Notes: generated from the sequence alone by a model not told the origin. 64,000 nucleotides of DNA from Jannaschia sp. Os4 (GCF_016820245.1 NZ_JAFCAR010000005.1:1-64000); one strand, 5' to 3'. Counted from the stretch's first letter, positions 35,466-44,142 are shown. Numbers and translations are program-made.

Positions 35466-35535
35466 CACTGTTCTGCAGTGAACGCACTTGCGCGCCGGCC
35501 CGCGGCGCGGCAGATGCGTTCACGATTGAACGCAT
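35466..35535. promoter_or_regulatory. TGAACGCAT palindrome, extra half-site and CACTG repeat
   Basis: ATGCGTTCA (35514-35522) and TGAACGCAT (35527-35535) form a perfect 9-base inverted repeat around CGAT, 18 bases before the start codon at 35554. A further half-site TGAACGCA lies at 35479-35486, overlapping another inverted repeat, CACTG-ttctg-CAGTG at 35466-35480. This is the expected form of an autoregulatory operator for the winged-helix domain encoded just downstream. Confidence 0.65.
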
Positions 35536-35553
35536 CCGAGCCGCCCCGACCCC

Positions 35554-37617
35554 ATGCCGACCCCCGCCCTCTCCGCCGACGCCGCCGCGCGGTTCCAGCT
35601 GCTCCGCCAGCTGGACCGCGCGCCCGAGGCGTCGCAGCGCGCGACGGCGGCGGCGGTGGGCGTGTCGCTGGGGCGGCTCAACACGATGCTGCGCGCGGCG
35701 ACCGAGGCCGGGTGGGTGCGGGTCGATCCGCGCGCGTCCGAGACGGACCGCCGGGCGCGCTTCTCCTACGCGCTGACGCCGAAGGGGGCCGCCGAGAAGC
35801 GGCGGCTGGCGGATGCGTTCCTTGCCGCGAAGCTCGCGGAATACGACGCCCTCCACGCCGAACTGACCGGAACGACCTCCGGCCTCGCCATGAATGGATC
35901 CCGACCGATGCAGGACAACCTGAGCCCGATCCCCGAACTATACGTCAGCCACGAGAGCGCGCAGAAGCTGAAGCGCGAGGCGGCGGAGCTGGTCTCGTGG
36001 GACCTGACGCCGCGCCAGATCTGCGATCTGGAGTTGCTGATGAACGGCGGGTTCAACCCGCTGAAGGGCTTCCTCGACCAAGCCGACTACGAGGGCGTGG
36101 TCGAGAACATGCGCCTCGCGGACGGGACGCTCTGGCCGATGCCGATCACGCTGGACGTGTCGGAAAAGTTCGCCGAGGGGATCGAGGCGGGGCAGGACAT
36201 CGCCCTGCGCGACCAGGAGGGGGTGATCCTCGCCACACTGTCGGTGTCGTCGATCTACCGGCCCGACAAGGCGCACGAGGCCGAGAAGGTGTTCGGGGCC
36301 GACGACCTCGCCCATCCGGCGGTGAACTACCTGCACAACGTGGCGGGGCCGGTCAACCTGGGCGGGGCGATCACGGGCATCCAGCAGCCGGTCCACTACG
36401 ACTTCCGGGCGCGCCGGGACACGCCCAACGAGCTGCGCGCCTACTTCCGCAAGCTGGGCTGGCGGCGCGTCGTCGCGTTCCAGACGCGCAACCCGCTGCA
36501 CCGCGCGCACCAGGAGCTGACCTTCCGCGCCGCGCGCGAGGCGCAGGCCAACCTGCTGATCCATCCGGTCGTGGGCATGACCAAGCCGGGCGACGTGGAC
36601 CACTTCACGCGCGTGCGCTGCTACGAGGCGGTGCTGGACAAGTATCCGCAGGCCACCACGACCATGTCGCTGCTCAACCTCGCCATGCGGATGGCGGGCC
36701 CGCGCGAGGCGGTGTGGCACGGGATCATCCGCCGCAACCACGGCTGCACCCACATGATCGTGGGTCGCGACCATGCGGGGCCGGGCAAGAACAGCGCGGG
36801 CGAGGACTTCTACGGCCCCTACGACGCGCAGGACCTGTTCCGCGAGCACGAGTCCGAGATCGGCGTCGAGATGGTCGACTTCAAGCACATGGTCTACGTG
36901 CAGGAGCGCGCGCAGTACGAGCCCGCCGACGAGATCGAGGACCGCGACGACGTCACGATCTTGAACATCTCCGGAACGGAGCTGCGCCGCCGCCTGCGCG
37001 AGGGGCTGGAGATCCCCGAGTGGTTCTCCTTCCCGGAGGTCGTAAAGGAGCTGCGCCGCACCTCGCCGCCGCGCGCGCAGCAGGGCTTCACGGTGTTCTT
37101 CACGGGGCTGTCGGGGTCGGGCAAGTCGACCATCGCGAACGCGATCATGGTCAAGCTGATGGAGATGGGCGGGCGTCCCGTCACGCTGCTGGACGGGGAC
37201 ATCGTGCGCAAGCACCTGTCGAGCGAGCTGACCTTCTCGAAGGAGCACCGGGACATCAACATCCGGCGCATCGGCTACGTCGCCTCCGAGATCACCAAGA
37301 ACGGCGGCATCGCCATCTGCGCGCCCATCGCGCCCTACACCGCCACGCGGCGCGCGGCGCGCGAGATGATCGAGGCCTACGGCGCCTTCGTGGAGGTCCA
37401 TGTCGCCACCTCGCTGGAGGAGTGCGAGCGGCGCGACCGCAAGGGGCTCTACGCGCTGGCGCGGGCCGGCAAGATCCCGGAGTTCACGGGCATCTCCGAT
37501 CCCTACGAGGCGCCGACGCAGGCGGAACTGGTGGTCGACACCGAGGGGGCCGAGGTCGACAACTGCGCGCAGCAGGTGCTGCTGAAGCTGGAGTCGATGG
37601 GGCTGATCTCGGGCTAG
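35554..37617 (+). CDS. Winged-helix (MarR-type) domain fused to sulfate adenylyltransferase/APS kinase
   Basis: One uninterrupted 687-residue frame. Residues 1-110 are a MarR-like winged helix of the 'EPS-associated' type (QRATAAAVGVSLGRLNTML; LTPKGAAEKRRL). From about residue 119 comes a full bifunctional Sat-CysC: PIPELYVSHESAQKLK, PLKGFL, the ATP-sulfurylase QTRNPLHRAHQEL and GRDHAGPGK loops, then APS kinase with GLSGSGKST, LLDGDIVRKHLS, and VATSLEECERRDRKGLY. Together these convert sulfate and ATP to PAPS. An internal ATG at 35908 would yield exactly the normal 569-residue enzyme, and ATG 35890 is another option. In relatives the regulator and enzyme are normally separate genes; here no stop divides them. 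Either a fused product, two nested products, or both are possible. Operator-like repeats lie upstream. Confidence 0.9.
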   Translation: MPTPALSADAAARFQLLRQLDRAPEASQRATAAAVGVSLGRLNTMLRAATEAGWVRVDPRASETDRRARFSYALTPKGAAEKRRLADAFLAAKLAEYDALHAELTGTTSGLAMNGSRPMQDNLSPIPELYVSHESAQKLKREAAELVSWDLTPRQICDLELLMNGGFNPLKGFLDQADYEGVVENMRLADGTLWPMPITLDVSEKFAEGIEAGQDIALRDQEGVILATLSVSSIYRPDKAHEAEKVFGADDLAHPAVNYLHNVAGPVNLGGAITGIQQPVHYDFRARRDTPNELRAYFRKLGWRRVVAFQTRNPLHRAHQELTFRAAREAQANLLIHPVVGMTKPGDVDHFTRVRCYEAVLDKYPQATTTMSLLNLAMRMAGPREAVWHGIIRRNHGCTHMIVGRDHAGPGKNSAGEDFYGPYDAQDLFREHESEIGVEMVDFKHMVYVQERAQYEPADEIEDRDDVTILNISGTELRRRLREGLEIPEWFSFPEVVKELRRTSPPRAQQGFTVFFTGLSGSGKSTIANAIMVKLMEMGGRPVTLLDGDIVRKHLSSELTFSKEHRDINIRRIGYVASEITKNGGIAICAPIAPYTATRRAAREMIEAYGAFVEVHVATSLEECERRDRKGLYALARAGKIPEFTGISDPYEAPTQAELVVDTEGAEVDNCAQQVLLKLESMGLISG

Positions 37618-37680
37618 CCGCGTAGCGGCTGGCTCGACTTGGAGCGGTTGGTCGATGCACGACCTAGGTTTTCTTTTGGT

Positions 37681-37702
37681 CCGCCGCGCGTCCGCGCGGT
37701 GG
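37681..37702 (+). terminator. Hairpin downstream of the sat-cysC gene
   Basis: CCGCCGCGC (37681-37689) pairs with GCGCGGTGG (37694-37702) around GTCC with one G-U pair. It is about 60 bases after the sat-cysC stop, between the converging sat-cysC and kdsA genes. A T-rich run (TTTTCTTTT) precedes it on the plus strand, which reads as an A-rich run following it on the minus strand, so it may serve kdsA transcripts. Confidence 0.5.
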
Positions 37703-37736
37703 ATCGAAAGACAACCCACGACCGACGGCGCAGCTT

Positions 37737-37797
37737 CGGGGTACGGACCGGGGCTCCGCCCCGGACCCCGGAGTATTTGCGGAACATCGAAGGGGGC
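37737..37797 (+). repeat. Intergenic hairpin repeat, copy 3
   Basis: A two-stage hairpin (outer CGGGGT/ACCCCG, inner CCGGGGC-tcc-GCCCCGG at 37748-37764) runs into CCCCGGAGTATTTGCGG and a GAAGGGGGCGGG end. It matches the copies at 1-68 and 27381-27443. Here it lies in the convergent space between the sat-cysC and kdsA genes. Confidence 0.72.
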
Positions 37798-37825
37798 GGG
37801 CCGTGGCGGTCCGCCCTTTCGCCGT

Positions 37826-38644
37826 TCAGGACTTGGCGAGGTCGTCGAAGGCCTTGAGGCGGGCGATCACGGCCGGCATCTCGTCGAGCGGGATCATGTT
37901 GGGGCCGTCCGAGGGGGCCCGGTCGGGATCCTCGTGCGCCTCCATGAAGATGGCCGCCACGCCCACGGCGAGGGCCGCGCGGGCGAGGACGGGCGCGTAT
38001 TCGCGCTGGCCGCCGGAGGACGTGCCTTGGCCGCCGGGCTGCTGGACGGAGTGGGTGGCGTCGAACACCACCGGGTAGCCGGTCCGGGCCATGCGGGGCA
38101 GGGCGCGCATGTCGGACACCAGCGTGTTGTAGCCGAAGGAGGTGCCGCGCTCGCAGAGCAGGATGCGCGCGTTGCCCGTCGACGCGATCTTGGCGGCGAC
38201 GTTGTCCATGTCCCACGGGGCGAGGAACTGGCCCTTCTTGACGTTGATGGCCGCGCCGGTCGAGCCCGCCGCGAGCAGGAGGTCGGTCTGGCGGGAGAGG
38301 AAGGCGGGAATCTGGAGGACGTCGACGGCCTCGGCCGCCGGGGCGCAGTGGTCGGGGAGGTGGACGTCCGTCAGGGTGGGGACGCCGTAGTCGGCGCCGA
38401 TGTCCTGCAGGATGCGGAGCCCCTCCTCCATGCCGATGCCGCGCTGGGCCGCGCCCGAGGAGCGGTTCGCCTTGTCGTAGGACGACTTGTAGATCAGCGG
38501 GACGCCGAGCCCCTCGCAGATCTCCTTGAGGCGGGCGGCGGTGGCGCGGGCGTGGTCGCGCGACTCGATCTGGCAGGGGCCGGCGATGAGGGCGAAGGGC
38601 CGGTCCTGCGCGATCTCGACGTCGCGGATGGTGACGGTGGTCAT
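37826..38644 (-). CDS. kdsA: 3-deoxy-8-phosphooctulonate synthase KdsA
   Basis: A 272-residue KdsA. It contains [14 protein letters not shown], the [11 protein letters not shown] substrate loop, [21 protein letters not shown] and [11 protein letters not shown]. It condenses arabinose-5-phosphate with PEP to Kdo-8-phosphate for lipopolysaccharide or capsule. The ATG overlaps the kdsB stop (ATGA), so the two are translationally coupled. It is the last gene of a three-gene Kdo operon on the minus strand; no kdsC phosphatase gene is included. Confidence 0.96.
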   Translation of the reverse strand: MTTVTIRDVEIAQDRPFALIAGPCQIESRDHARATAARLKEICEGLGVPLIYKSSYDKANRSSGAAQRGIGMEEGLRILQDIGADYGVPTLTDVHLPDHCAPAAEAVDVLQIPAFLSRQTDLLLAAGSTGAAINVKKGQFLAPWDMDNVAAKIASTGNARILLCERGTSFGYNTLVSDMRALPRMARTGYPVVFDATHSVQQPGGQGTSSGGQREYAPVLARAALAVGVAAIFMEAHEDPDRAPSDGPNMIPLDEMPAVIARLKAFDDLAKS

Positions 38645-39435
38645 CGGTTCAGGACCTCCTCGATGCGGGCCACGTCGGCGGGGTTGTTGAGCTCCCAGAA
38701 CACGCGGCCCGCGCCGTCCACCTCGACGCAGCGGATGGTGCGGCCGTGCTCGAGGAAGCGGAGCTGCTCGAGCCCCTCGTGGGCCTCCAGCGCGCCGGGG
38801 GGCAGGGCGGCGTAGGCGGCGAGCGCGGCGGGGGTGTAGGCGTAGAGGCCGACGTGATGGAATACGTCCCTCCACCCGTCCGCCGCGATGGCGGCGTCCG
38901 AGAGGTAGGGGACGACCTCCTTGGAGAAGTAGAGGGCGCGGTAGTCGGCGCCGAACACCGCCGTGGTACCGCCGACGCGGCCCGCCGCGCGGTCCTCGCG
39001 GAAGTGGCGGTAGGTGGTGGCGTCGCAGCGCAGCACAGGGGTGGCGACGTCGGCCTCGCCGTCGCGCATGGCGTCCACGAGGGCGGTGACGAAGCCGGGG
39101 GGCGTCAGCGGGGCGTCGCCTTGGAGGTTGACGACGAGGTCGACGTCCATGGCCGCCGCCGCCTCGGCGCAGCGCTCGGTGCCGTTGGCCGCGTCGGGGG
39201 AGGTCATGGCGACGGCGGCGCCGAAGCCCCTCGCGTGCTCGGCGATGCCGTCGTGGTCGGTGGCGACGGCGACGGTGACCTCGTCGTCCGGCAGGCGGGC
39301 GGCGGCCTGCCGCGCGGCCTCCCATGCGCGGCGGATCAGGGACTTGGCGCCGTCGGGGCCGCGCAGCTCGACCAGCGGCTTGCCGGGGTAGCGGGTGGAG
39401 GCGTGGCGGGCGGGGATCAGGATGGCGACGCGCAT
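38641..39435 (-). CDS. kdsB: CMP-Kdo synthetase KdsB
   Basis: A 264-residue nucleotidyltransferase with [20 protein letters not shown] at the start, VNLQGDAPL carrying the metal-binding Asp, and [16 protein letters not shown] in the C-terminal half. It activates Kdo as CMP-Kdo. The usual QGDEP is QGDAP here, a minor deviation. The start forms a TGATG overlap with the stop of the isomerase gene upstream, and its own stop overlaps kdsA. The gene order isomerase - kdsB - kdsA makes one pathway unit. Confidence 0.92.
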   Translation of the reverse strand: MRVAILIPARHASTRYPGKPLVELRGPDGAKSLIRRAWEAARQAAARLPDDEVTVAVATDHDGIAEHARGFGAAVAMTSPDAANGTERCAEAAAAMDVDLVVNLQGDAPLTPPGFVTALVDAMRDGEADVATPVLRCDATTYRHFREDRAAGRVGGTTAVFGADYRALYFSKEVVPYLSDAAIAADGWRDVFHHVGLYAYTPAALAAYAALPPGALEAHEGLEQLRFLEHGRTIRCVEVDGAGRVFWELNNPADVARIEEVLNR

Positions 39436-40445
39436 CACACGACCCCCGCGCGGAGGCAGTCGAGGATGCGGATGAGGCCCACGGGGCGCCCCGCCTCGGC
39501 AACGATCAGCACGGTGATCTTGCGCTCCTGCATCAGCCGCACGGCGTCGGCGGCGAGGGTGTCGGGGGTCACGGTGACGGGGTCGCGGGTGGCGACCTCG
39601 CCGGCGGTGCGGTCGAGCAGGCCGTCGATGCGGCGGCGCAGGTCGCCGTCGGTTATGACCCCAGCGAGGGTGCCGTCGGGGGCGGCGACGATGGCGATGC
39701 CGAAGCCCTTGGCCGAGACCTCGACGATGGTGTCGCCCATGGGCGCGTCCTCGCCGACGACGGGGGACTCGGCGGCGGGGATCATCAGGTCGCCCACCCG
39801 CTTGAGCCGGGCGCCGAGCTTGCCGCCGGGGTGGAACGTGCCGAAGTCCTCGGGGCGCATGCCGCGCCGCTCCATCACCGCGACGGCGAGGGCGTCGCCG
39901 AGGGCGAGGGTCATGGTCGTCGACGTGGTGGGCGCCATGCCGATGGGGCAGGCCTCCGGCGCGTCGGGGAGCAGCAGGAGGTGGGTCGCCGCGCGCGCCA
40001 AGGTGCTGTCGGGGCGGCGGCAGATCGCGACGATGGGCACGTCGAAGCGGCGGCAATGGGCGATCAGGTCGCCCAGCTCCGTGGTCTCGCCGGAATTGGA
40101 GATCAGCACGCAGACGTCGCGCGATGTCACCATGCCGAGGTCGCCGTGGGACGCCTCGCCGGGGTGGACGAACTGCGCGGGCGTGCCGGTGGAGGCCAAG
40201 GTGGCGGCGATCTTGCGGCCGACATGGCCGGACTTGCCCATGCCCGAGACGATGGCGCGGCCCCCGGCCTCGACGCCGAGCAGCAGGTCGACCGCGTCCG
40301 CGAAGGCAGGCGGGATCCGGTCCGCGAGGGCGAGCACGGCCTCCCCCTCGGTCCGCAGGACGCGGGCGGCGGCGGCCTCGGCCATCCGGGCGTCCGACGG
40401 GGGGCCGGACGGCATCTCGGACGGGGACGGGGCGGGTCGGGCCAT
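39435..40445 (-). CDS. kdsD: Arabinose-5-phosphate isomerase (KdsD/KpsF)
   Basis: A 336-residue protein with an N-terminal SIS sugar-isomerase domain, about residues 45-190 ([31 protein letters not shown]), and two C-terminal CBS domains (for example [12 protein letters not shown]). It interconverts ribulose-5-phosphate and arabinose-5-phosphate, the first step to Kdo. An Ala/Pro-rich leader of about 15 residues precedes the conserved part. The gene begins the Kdo operon. Whether it serves lipid A-core or a capsule (KdsD versus KpsF) cannot be told here. Confidence 0.94.
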   Translation of the reverse strand: MARPAPSPSEMPSGPPSDARMAEAAAARVLRTEGEAVLALADRIPPAFADAVDLLLGVEAGGRAIVSGMGKSGHVGRKIAATLASTGTPAQFVHPGEASHGDLGMVTSRDVCVLISNSGETTELGDLIAHCRRFDVPIVAICRRPDSTLARAATHLLLLPDAPEACPIGMAPTTSTTMTLALGDALAVAVMERRGMRPEDFGTFHPGGKLGARLKRVGDLMIPAAESPVVGEDAPMGDTIVEVSAKGFGIAIVAAPDGTLAGVITDGDLRRRIDGLLDRTAGEVATRDPVTVTPDTLAADAVRLMQERKITVLIVAEAGRPVGLIRILDCLRAGVV

Positions 40446-40606
40446 CGGGCACCTCCGTGGGAGCGGTGGCGCGCGGGTAGCAGGCGGGCCGGAGCGTGGG
40501 AAGGGCGCGGTCGCGCCGGCCCCGCGGCGGACGGCCCCCGGCGTTCACACCCCGTTAACCACTTTGGGGCGAACGTGACGGGTCCGAGTCGCCCCGGAGC
40601 CGTCCG

Positions 40607-42121
40607 ATGCCCCCTGCCGCCCCGCCTGCCGCCCGCCCCTCCGCCCCGCGTCCGCCGGTCGCCCGGCCCTCCGCCGTCCGCGCGGATCTCGGGCGGATCG
40701 TGCCCGTGATCCTCGCCGGGGGGGCGGGGACGCGGCTCTGGCCCGCGTCGCGCGCGGCGCGGCCCAAGCCGGTCGCGGCGCCGATGGGCGAGGGGCCGAC
40801 CCTGCTGCAGCGGACCGCGTCGCGGCTGGCTGCGGCGGGGCTGGCCGCGCCGGTGGTGGTCGCCCCCGAGGCGGTGCGCTTCGTGGTGGCGGGGCAGCTG
40901 GCCGCCGCCGGTCACGCGCCGCGCGCCCTGCTGGTGGAGCCCGACCCGCGGGGCACGGCGGCGGCGGCGCTGGCGGGGACGCTGCGCGCCGTGGCGGACG
41001 ACCCGGAGGCGGTGGTGCTGATCGCGCCGTCGGACCATGCGGTGCGCGACCCGGACGCCTTCGCGGCGGCGCTCGCGGCGGCGCTGCCCTCGGCGGAGGC
41101 GGGCGAGGTGGTGTGCTTCGGCGTCCGCCCCGACCGGGCGGAGACGGGATACGGCTACCTCGCGCTGCGCCGGGGCGCGACGGAGGGGGTGGCCGCCGCG
41201 CTGGCGGGGTTCGTGGAGAAGCCCGGCGCGGCGGACGCGGCGCGCATGGCGGCGGACGGGCGCCACCTGTGGAACGCGGGGCTGTTCCTCGCCTCGGGGC
41301 GGGCGCTGGCCGACGCCTTCGCGCGGCACGCGCCGGACCTGCGGGCGGGCGTGGGCGCGGCGGTGGGCGGGGCGCGCGCCGAGCAGGGGTTCGAGCGGCT
41401 GCCGGACGGGACGTGGCGCGCGCTGCGCGACCCGTCGATCGACGTCGCGGTGATGGAGCCGCTGGCAGCCGCGGGCGGCGTGTCGGCGGTGCCGCTCGAC
41501 GCCGGCTGGAGCGACCTGGGCGACTGGGACGCCGTCTGGCGGACGGAGCGCCACGACGCCGACGGGGTCGCCATGGTGGGCGACGCGCTGGCGGTCGATT
41601 GCCGCGACACGCTGCTGCGCGCCGAGGGGACCGGGCAGCGGATCGTGGCGCTGGGCCTGCGGGACGCGGTGGTGGTGACGACGCCGGACGCGGTGCTCGT
41701 GGCGGACCGGTCCCGCGCGCAGGAGGTCCGCGGCGTGGTCGAGGCGCTGCGGGCGGAGGGCGCGGCGGAGGCCGACGCCTTCCCGCGCGACGAGCGGCCG
41801 TGGGGCCATTTCGAGCGGGTCGCCGCCGGCCCCCGCTTCCAGGTGAAGCGGATCGTGGTCGCGCCGGGGGCGGTGCTGTCGCTGCAGTCGCACCATCACC
41901 GCGCGGAGCACTGGATCGTGGTGCAGGGCACCGGGCGCGTCACGGTGGGGGACGCGGTGCGGCTGGTGTCGGAGGGGGAGTCCGCCCACGTGCCGCTGGG
42001 CGCGGTGCACCGCTTGGAGAACCCGGGCCGCGTCGAGCTGGTCCTGATCGAGGTGCAGACCGGGGCCTATCTGGGCGAGGACGACATCGTCCGCCACGCG
42101 GACGTTTACGCAAGGGACTAG
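40607..42121 (+). CDS. manC: Mannose-1-phosphate guanylyltransferase / mannose-6-phosphate isomerase
   Basis: A 504-residue type II GMP-PMI. It has the nucleotidyltransferase motif ILAGGAGTRLWPASR near residues 35-49, IAPSDHAV, TGYGYL, FVEKPG and NAGLF, then a C-terminal cupin (ERPWGHFE, LQSHHHRAEHW, PLGAVHRLEN). It makes GDP-mannose for surface polysaccharide. Two oddities are a 30-residue Pro/Ala N-terminal extension, and RPKPVAAPMG where the family usually reads PKQFxxLxG after the SR motif. A GTG at 40699 would remove the extension. It is divergent from the Kdo operon, in keeping with envelope synthesis. Confidence 0.9.
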   Translation: MPPAAPPAARPSAPRPPVARPSAVRADLGRIVPVILAGGAGTRLWPASRAARPKPVAAPMGEGPTLLQRTASRLAAAGLAAPVVVAPEAVRFVVAGQLAAAGHAPRALLVEPDPRGTAAAALAGTLRAVADDPEAVVLIAPSDHAVRDPDAFAAALAAALPSAEAGEVVCFGVRPDRAETGYGYLALRRGATEGVAAALAGFVEKPGAADAARMAADGRHLWNAGLFLASGRALADAFARHAPDLRAGVGAAVGGARAEQGFERLPDGTWRALRDPSIDVAVMEPLAAAGGVSAVPLDAGWSDLGDWDAVWRTERHDADGVAMVGDALAVDCRDTLLRAEGTGQRIVALGLRDAVVVTTPDAVLVADRSRAQEVRGVVEALRAEGAAEADAFPRDERPWGHFERVAAGPRFQVKRIVVAPGAVLSLQSHHHRAEHWIVVQGTGRVTVGDAVRLVSEGESAHVPLGAVHRLENPGRVELVLIEVQTGAYLGEDDIVRHADVYARD

Positions 42122-42288
42122 GGCGGTTTTTCAATCCGCGAAAGGAACCGCCCGCCGGAGGGGGGGGTTCCTCCGGTGTAGCCCCGCCGACGACCGGAGG
42201 ACGGGGCGCCGAAGCGGCGCTGCCCTATGGCGGCCCCTTCCGATCCCGGACCGGCGATGGTGCGTCAATGGCGCGTGCGGAGAAACCG

Positions 42289-42636
42289 ATGCTCGACGAC
42301 GTCAACGTCATGTTGGTGGAGGACGAGGTCCTGATCGCGATGGACCTGACCGACCACCTCGAGGAGATGGGGGCCACCGTCGTGGGGCCCTACGTCACCC
42401 TCGACGACGCGTTGGCGGCCGAGGGGTCGGCGGACGTCGCGGTGCTGGACGTGGACCTCCACGGGCAGCAGGTGTTCCCCTTGGCGGACGCGCTGCTGAA
42501 GCGGGGCGTGCCCTTCGTGTTCCACACGGGACGCGGCGACGTGGGCGAGTTGCGCGACCGCTACGGCGACGTGCCTGTGGTGCCGAAGCCCTGCCTGCCC
42601 GACGAGCTGGCCAAGACGATCACCGCGGTGGTGTGA
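42289..42636 (+). CDS. Single-domain response regulator
   Basis: A 115-residue CheY-like receiver. The acidic pair is E11/D12, the phosphoacceptor D54 (AVLDVDLHG), the switch Thr lies in FHTGRG, and the Lys in PKPC. The form VEDEVLIAMDLTDHLEEMGATVVGP is typical of receivers served by HWE kinases. A GGAG seven bases before the ATG at 42289 favours it over an upstream in-frame ATG at 42268, which adds seven residues. Its stop forms TGATG with the STAS-like gene. The LOV-HWE kinase at 17805-18908 is a possible partner. Confidence 0.88.
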   Translation: MLDDVNVMLVEDEVLIAMDLTDHLEEMGATVVGPYVTLDDALAAEGSADVAVLDVDLHGQQVFPLADALLKRGVPFVFHTGRGDVGELRDRYGDVPVVPKPCLPDELAKTITAVV

Positions 42637-43019
42637 TGCTGCGCGCGGGTGCGATCCGCGAGGTCGGGACCGACCGGGCGGACCTCTTCGCGTTCCGCAT
42701 CGACGGCGAGGTGTCGCGCGACGACATGGCCGCGATGGGCGAGCGGATGCTGGCCGTGTTCGAGGCCGCCCCGGGTCCGGTGGACATGCTCCTGATCTTC
42801 GACCGCTACGAGGGGTCCGAGACCTTCGCGGGCCTGTCGTGGCCCGCCGTGCGATCGCGCGTCGAGTCGCTGGGCCACGTGCGGCGCTACGTGGTGGCGG
42901 GGGCGCCGGACGGCGCGGCCCGGATGGTCGAGGCGATGGGCGCGCTGATCCCGGTCGAGGCGGACGCCGTGGCGGACGAGGCGGCGGCGTGGGCGCTGCT
43001 GGGCGCGCGGCCCGTCTGA
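42636..43019 (+). CDS. STAS/SpoIIAA-like protein
   Basis: A 127-residue SpoIIAA-like (CRAL/TRIO-STAS type) protein: FAFRIDGEVSRDDMAAMGERML is the first strand and helix, then MLLIFDRYEGSETF, and a closing helix before RRYVVAGAPDGAARMVEAM. Proteins of this group are small, cytosolic and usually of unknown function, sometimes part of stress signalling. The start overlaps the stop of the receiver gene (TGATG), so the two are co-translated. A GC-rich hairpin follows it. Confidence 0.8.
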   Translation: MLRAGAIREVGTDRADLFAFRIDGEVSRDDMAAMGERMLAVFEAAPGPVDMLLIFDRYEGSETFAGLSWPAVRSRVESLGHVRRYVVAGAPDGAARMVEAMGALIPVEADAVADEAAAWALLGARPV

Positions 43020-43061
43020 GCGGGTGCGCCGGTCCCCGATGATCGCCCTGACGGATGGATG

Positions 43062-43084
43062 CGGCGCGCCGGAGGGGCGCGCCG
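43062..43084. terminator. Bidirectional hairpin terminator
   Basis: CGGCGCGCC (43062-43070) pairs with GGCGCGCCG (43076-43084) around GGAGG. It lies between the converging STAS-like (+) and DUF1150 (-) genes and can serve both strands. Confidence 0.6.
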
Positions 43085-43089
43085 TCGTC

Positions 43090-43320
43090 TCAGTGCACGC
43101 TGACCGGGTCGAGGTCGTTCTGCCGCGCGAGGTTGAAGGCGAGGCTGCGGTCGCCCACGAGGGCCACCTGCTCGCCGTCGGCGCGGTGCAGCGCGTAGAG
43201 TTCGTCGAGGCCGCCTTCGCGAGCCTCGGCCTTGATGCGCTCGGGCAGGGTGTCGATCTCGACCTTGCGGACGTAGACCAACGAGCCGCCGACGCGCTCG
43301 ATATCCTGATGATACGCCAT
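43090..43320 (-). CDS. DUF1150-family protein
   Basis: A 76-residue protein that fits DUF1150: VGGSLVYVRKVEID, then LYALHRADGEQVALVGDRSLAFNLARQNDL. The family is short, restricted largely to alphaproteobacteria, and frequently encoded directly after a small heat-shock gene, as here (11-base gap). It is probably co-transcribed with hsp20 and heat-inducible. No function is known. Confidence 0.9.
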   Translation of the reverse strand: MAYHQDIERVGGSLVYVRKVEIDTLPERIKAEAREGGLDELYALHRADGEQVALVGDRSLAFNLARQNDLDPVSVH

Positions 43321-43331
43321 GTGCGTCTCCT

Positions 43332-43757
43332 TCAGCCTTCGTCCCTTGATCCGGTCTCGATGCGGATCGTTCGGACAACGTTCTCGGGGACGGATCGTTG
43401 CAGGTCGACGTGAAGGAGGCCGTTCTCGAGGGACGCGCCCCCCACCTCCACCCCGTCGCCGAGGACGAAGGCGCGCTGGAACTGGCGCGCCGCGATGCCC
43501 CGGTGCAGGAAGGTGCGGCCCTCGGGCTCGGCCTGGCGTCCGCGCACCATCAGCTGGCGGTCCTCCAGCGTGATCGAGAGGTCGGATTCGGCGAAGCCCG
43601 CCACCGCGAGGGTGATGCGGAACCCCTCCGAGCCGGTCTGCTCGATGTTGTAGGGCGGATACCCGTCGGAGGCGCGCGCGGTGCGCTCCACGAGGCGTTC
43701 GAGATCCTCGAAGCCCAGGAGGAACGGGTGCGTCCCGAAGGTCGGCTTGGTCGTCAT
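43332..43757 (-). CDS. Small heat-shock protein Hsp20
   Basis: A 141-residue IbpA-type small heat-shock protein. Residues about 35-125 are the alpha-crystallin domain: YPPYNIEQTGSEGFRITLAV, ITLEDRQLMVRGRQ, and GASLENGLLHVDL before the conserved RTIRIETG. It holds unfolding proteins for refolding. It is the first gene of a pair with DUF1150. A heat-shock-sigma-like promoter lies upstream on the same strand. Confidence 0.93.
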   Translation of the reverse strand: MTTKPTFGTHPFLLGFEDLERLVERTARASDGYPPYNIEQTGSEGFRITLAVAGFAESDLSITLEDRQLMVRGRQAEPEGRTFLHRGIAARQFQRAFVLGDGVEVGGASLENGLLHVDLQRSVPENVVRTIRIETGSRDEG

Positions 43758-43824
43758 GGCTCGGGTCCTGCTGTAGCGATCCGATGTGGTCCCGGCCCGT
43801 GCATCGGCACCGGGGTCGCCCATC

Positions 43825-43854
43825 GATGTGGGGGTGCGGGGCATACGCCGCAAG
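43825..43854 (-). promoter_or_regulatory. Candidate RpoH promoter for hsp20
   Basis: On the minus strand CTTGCGG (43854-43848) and CCCCCACATC (43834-43825) are separated by 13 bases, resembling the RpoH pattern CTTGAAA-N(11-16)-CCCCATNT. Transcription would begin about 60 bases before the hsp20 start, leaving a leader with a possible CCGATG...CATCGG stem. The match is partial. Confidence 0.4.
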
Positions 43855-43923
43855 ATGGCGGGGTTTGCGGGGGGCGGCGGGGGGTGTAGGAGCGGGGCGC
43901 AGTCGCCGGGAGTCGCCCCTCGC

Positions 43924-44142
43924 ATGAAGCCGCCCGCCGAGATGGACACCGAGGAGGTGCTGCGGGCCAAGCTGGGCCTGCTGCGGCAGGAGCACCGCGA
44001 CCTCGACGACGCCATCGCCGCCTTGGAGGAGGCCCCGCGCCCCGACCAGTTGGCGGTGCGGCGGCTGAAGAAGCGCAAGCTGGCGCTGAAGGACGAGATC
44101 GCGCGCGTGGAGGATCGCTTGACCCCGGACATCATCGCATGA
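43924..44142 (+). CDS. DUF465 (YdcH-like) protein
   Basis: A 72-residue helical protein with two amphipathic coils and the family signature [16 protein letters not shown] at the C-terminus. The N-terminal helix reads [22 protein letters not shown]. YdcH-like proteins are small and of unknown role. GGGAG precedes the ATG. Its stop overlaps purE (ATGA), so it is the first gene of a short operon. Confidence 0.88.
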   Translation: MKPPAEMDTEEVLRAKLGLLRQEHRDLDDAIAALEEAPRPDQLAVRRLKKRKLALKDEIARVEDRLTPDIIA

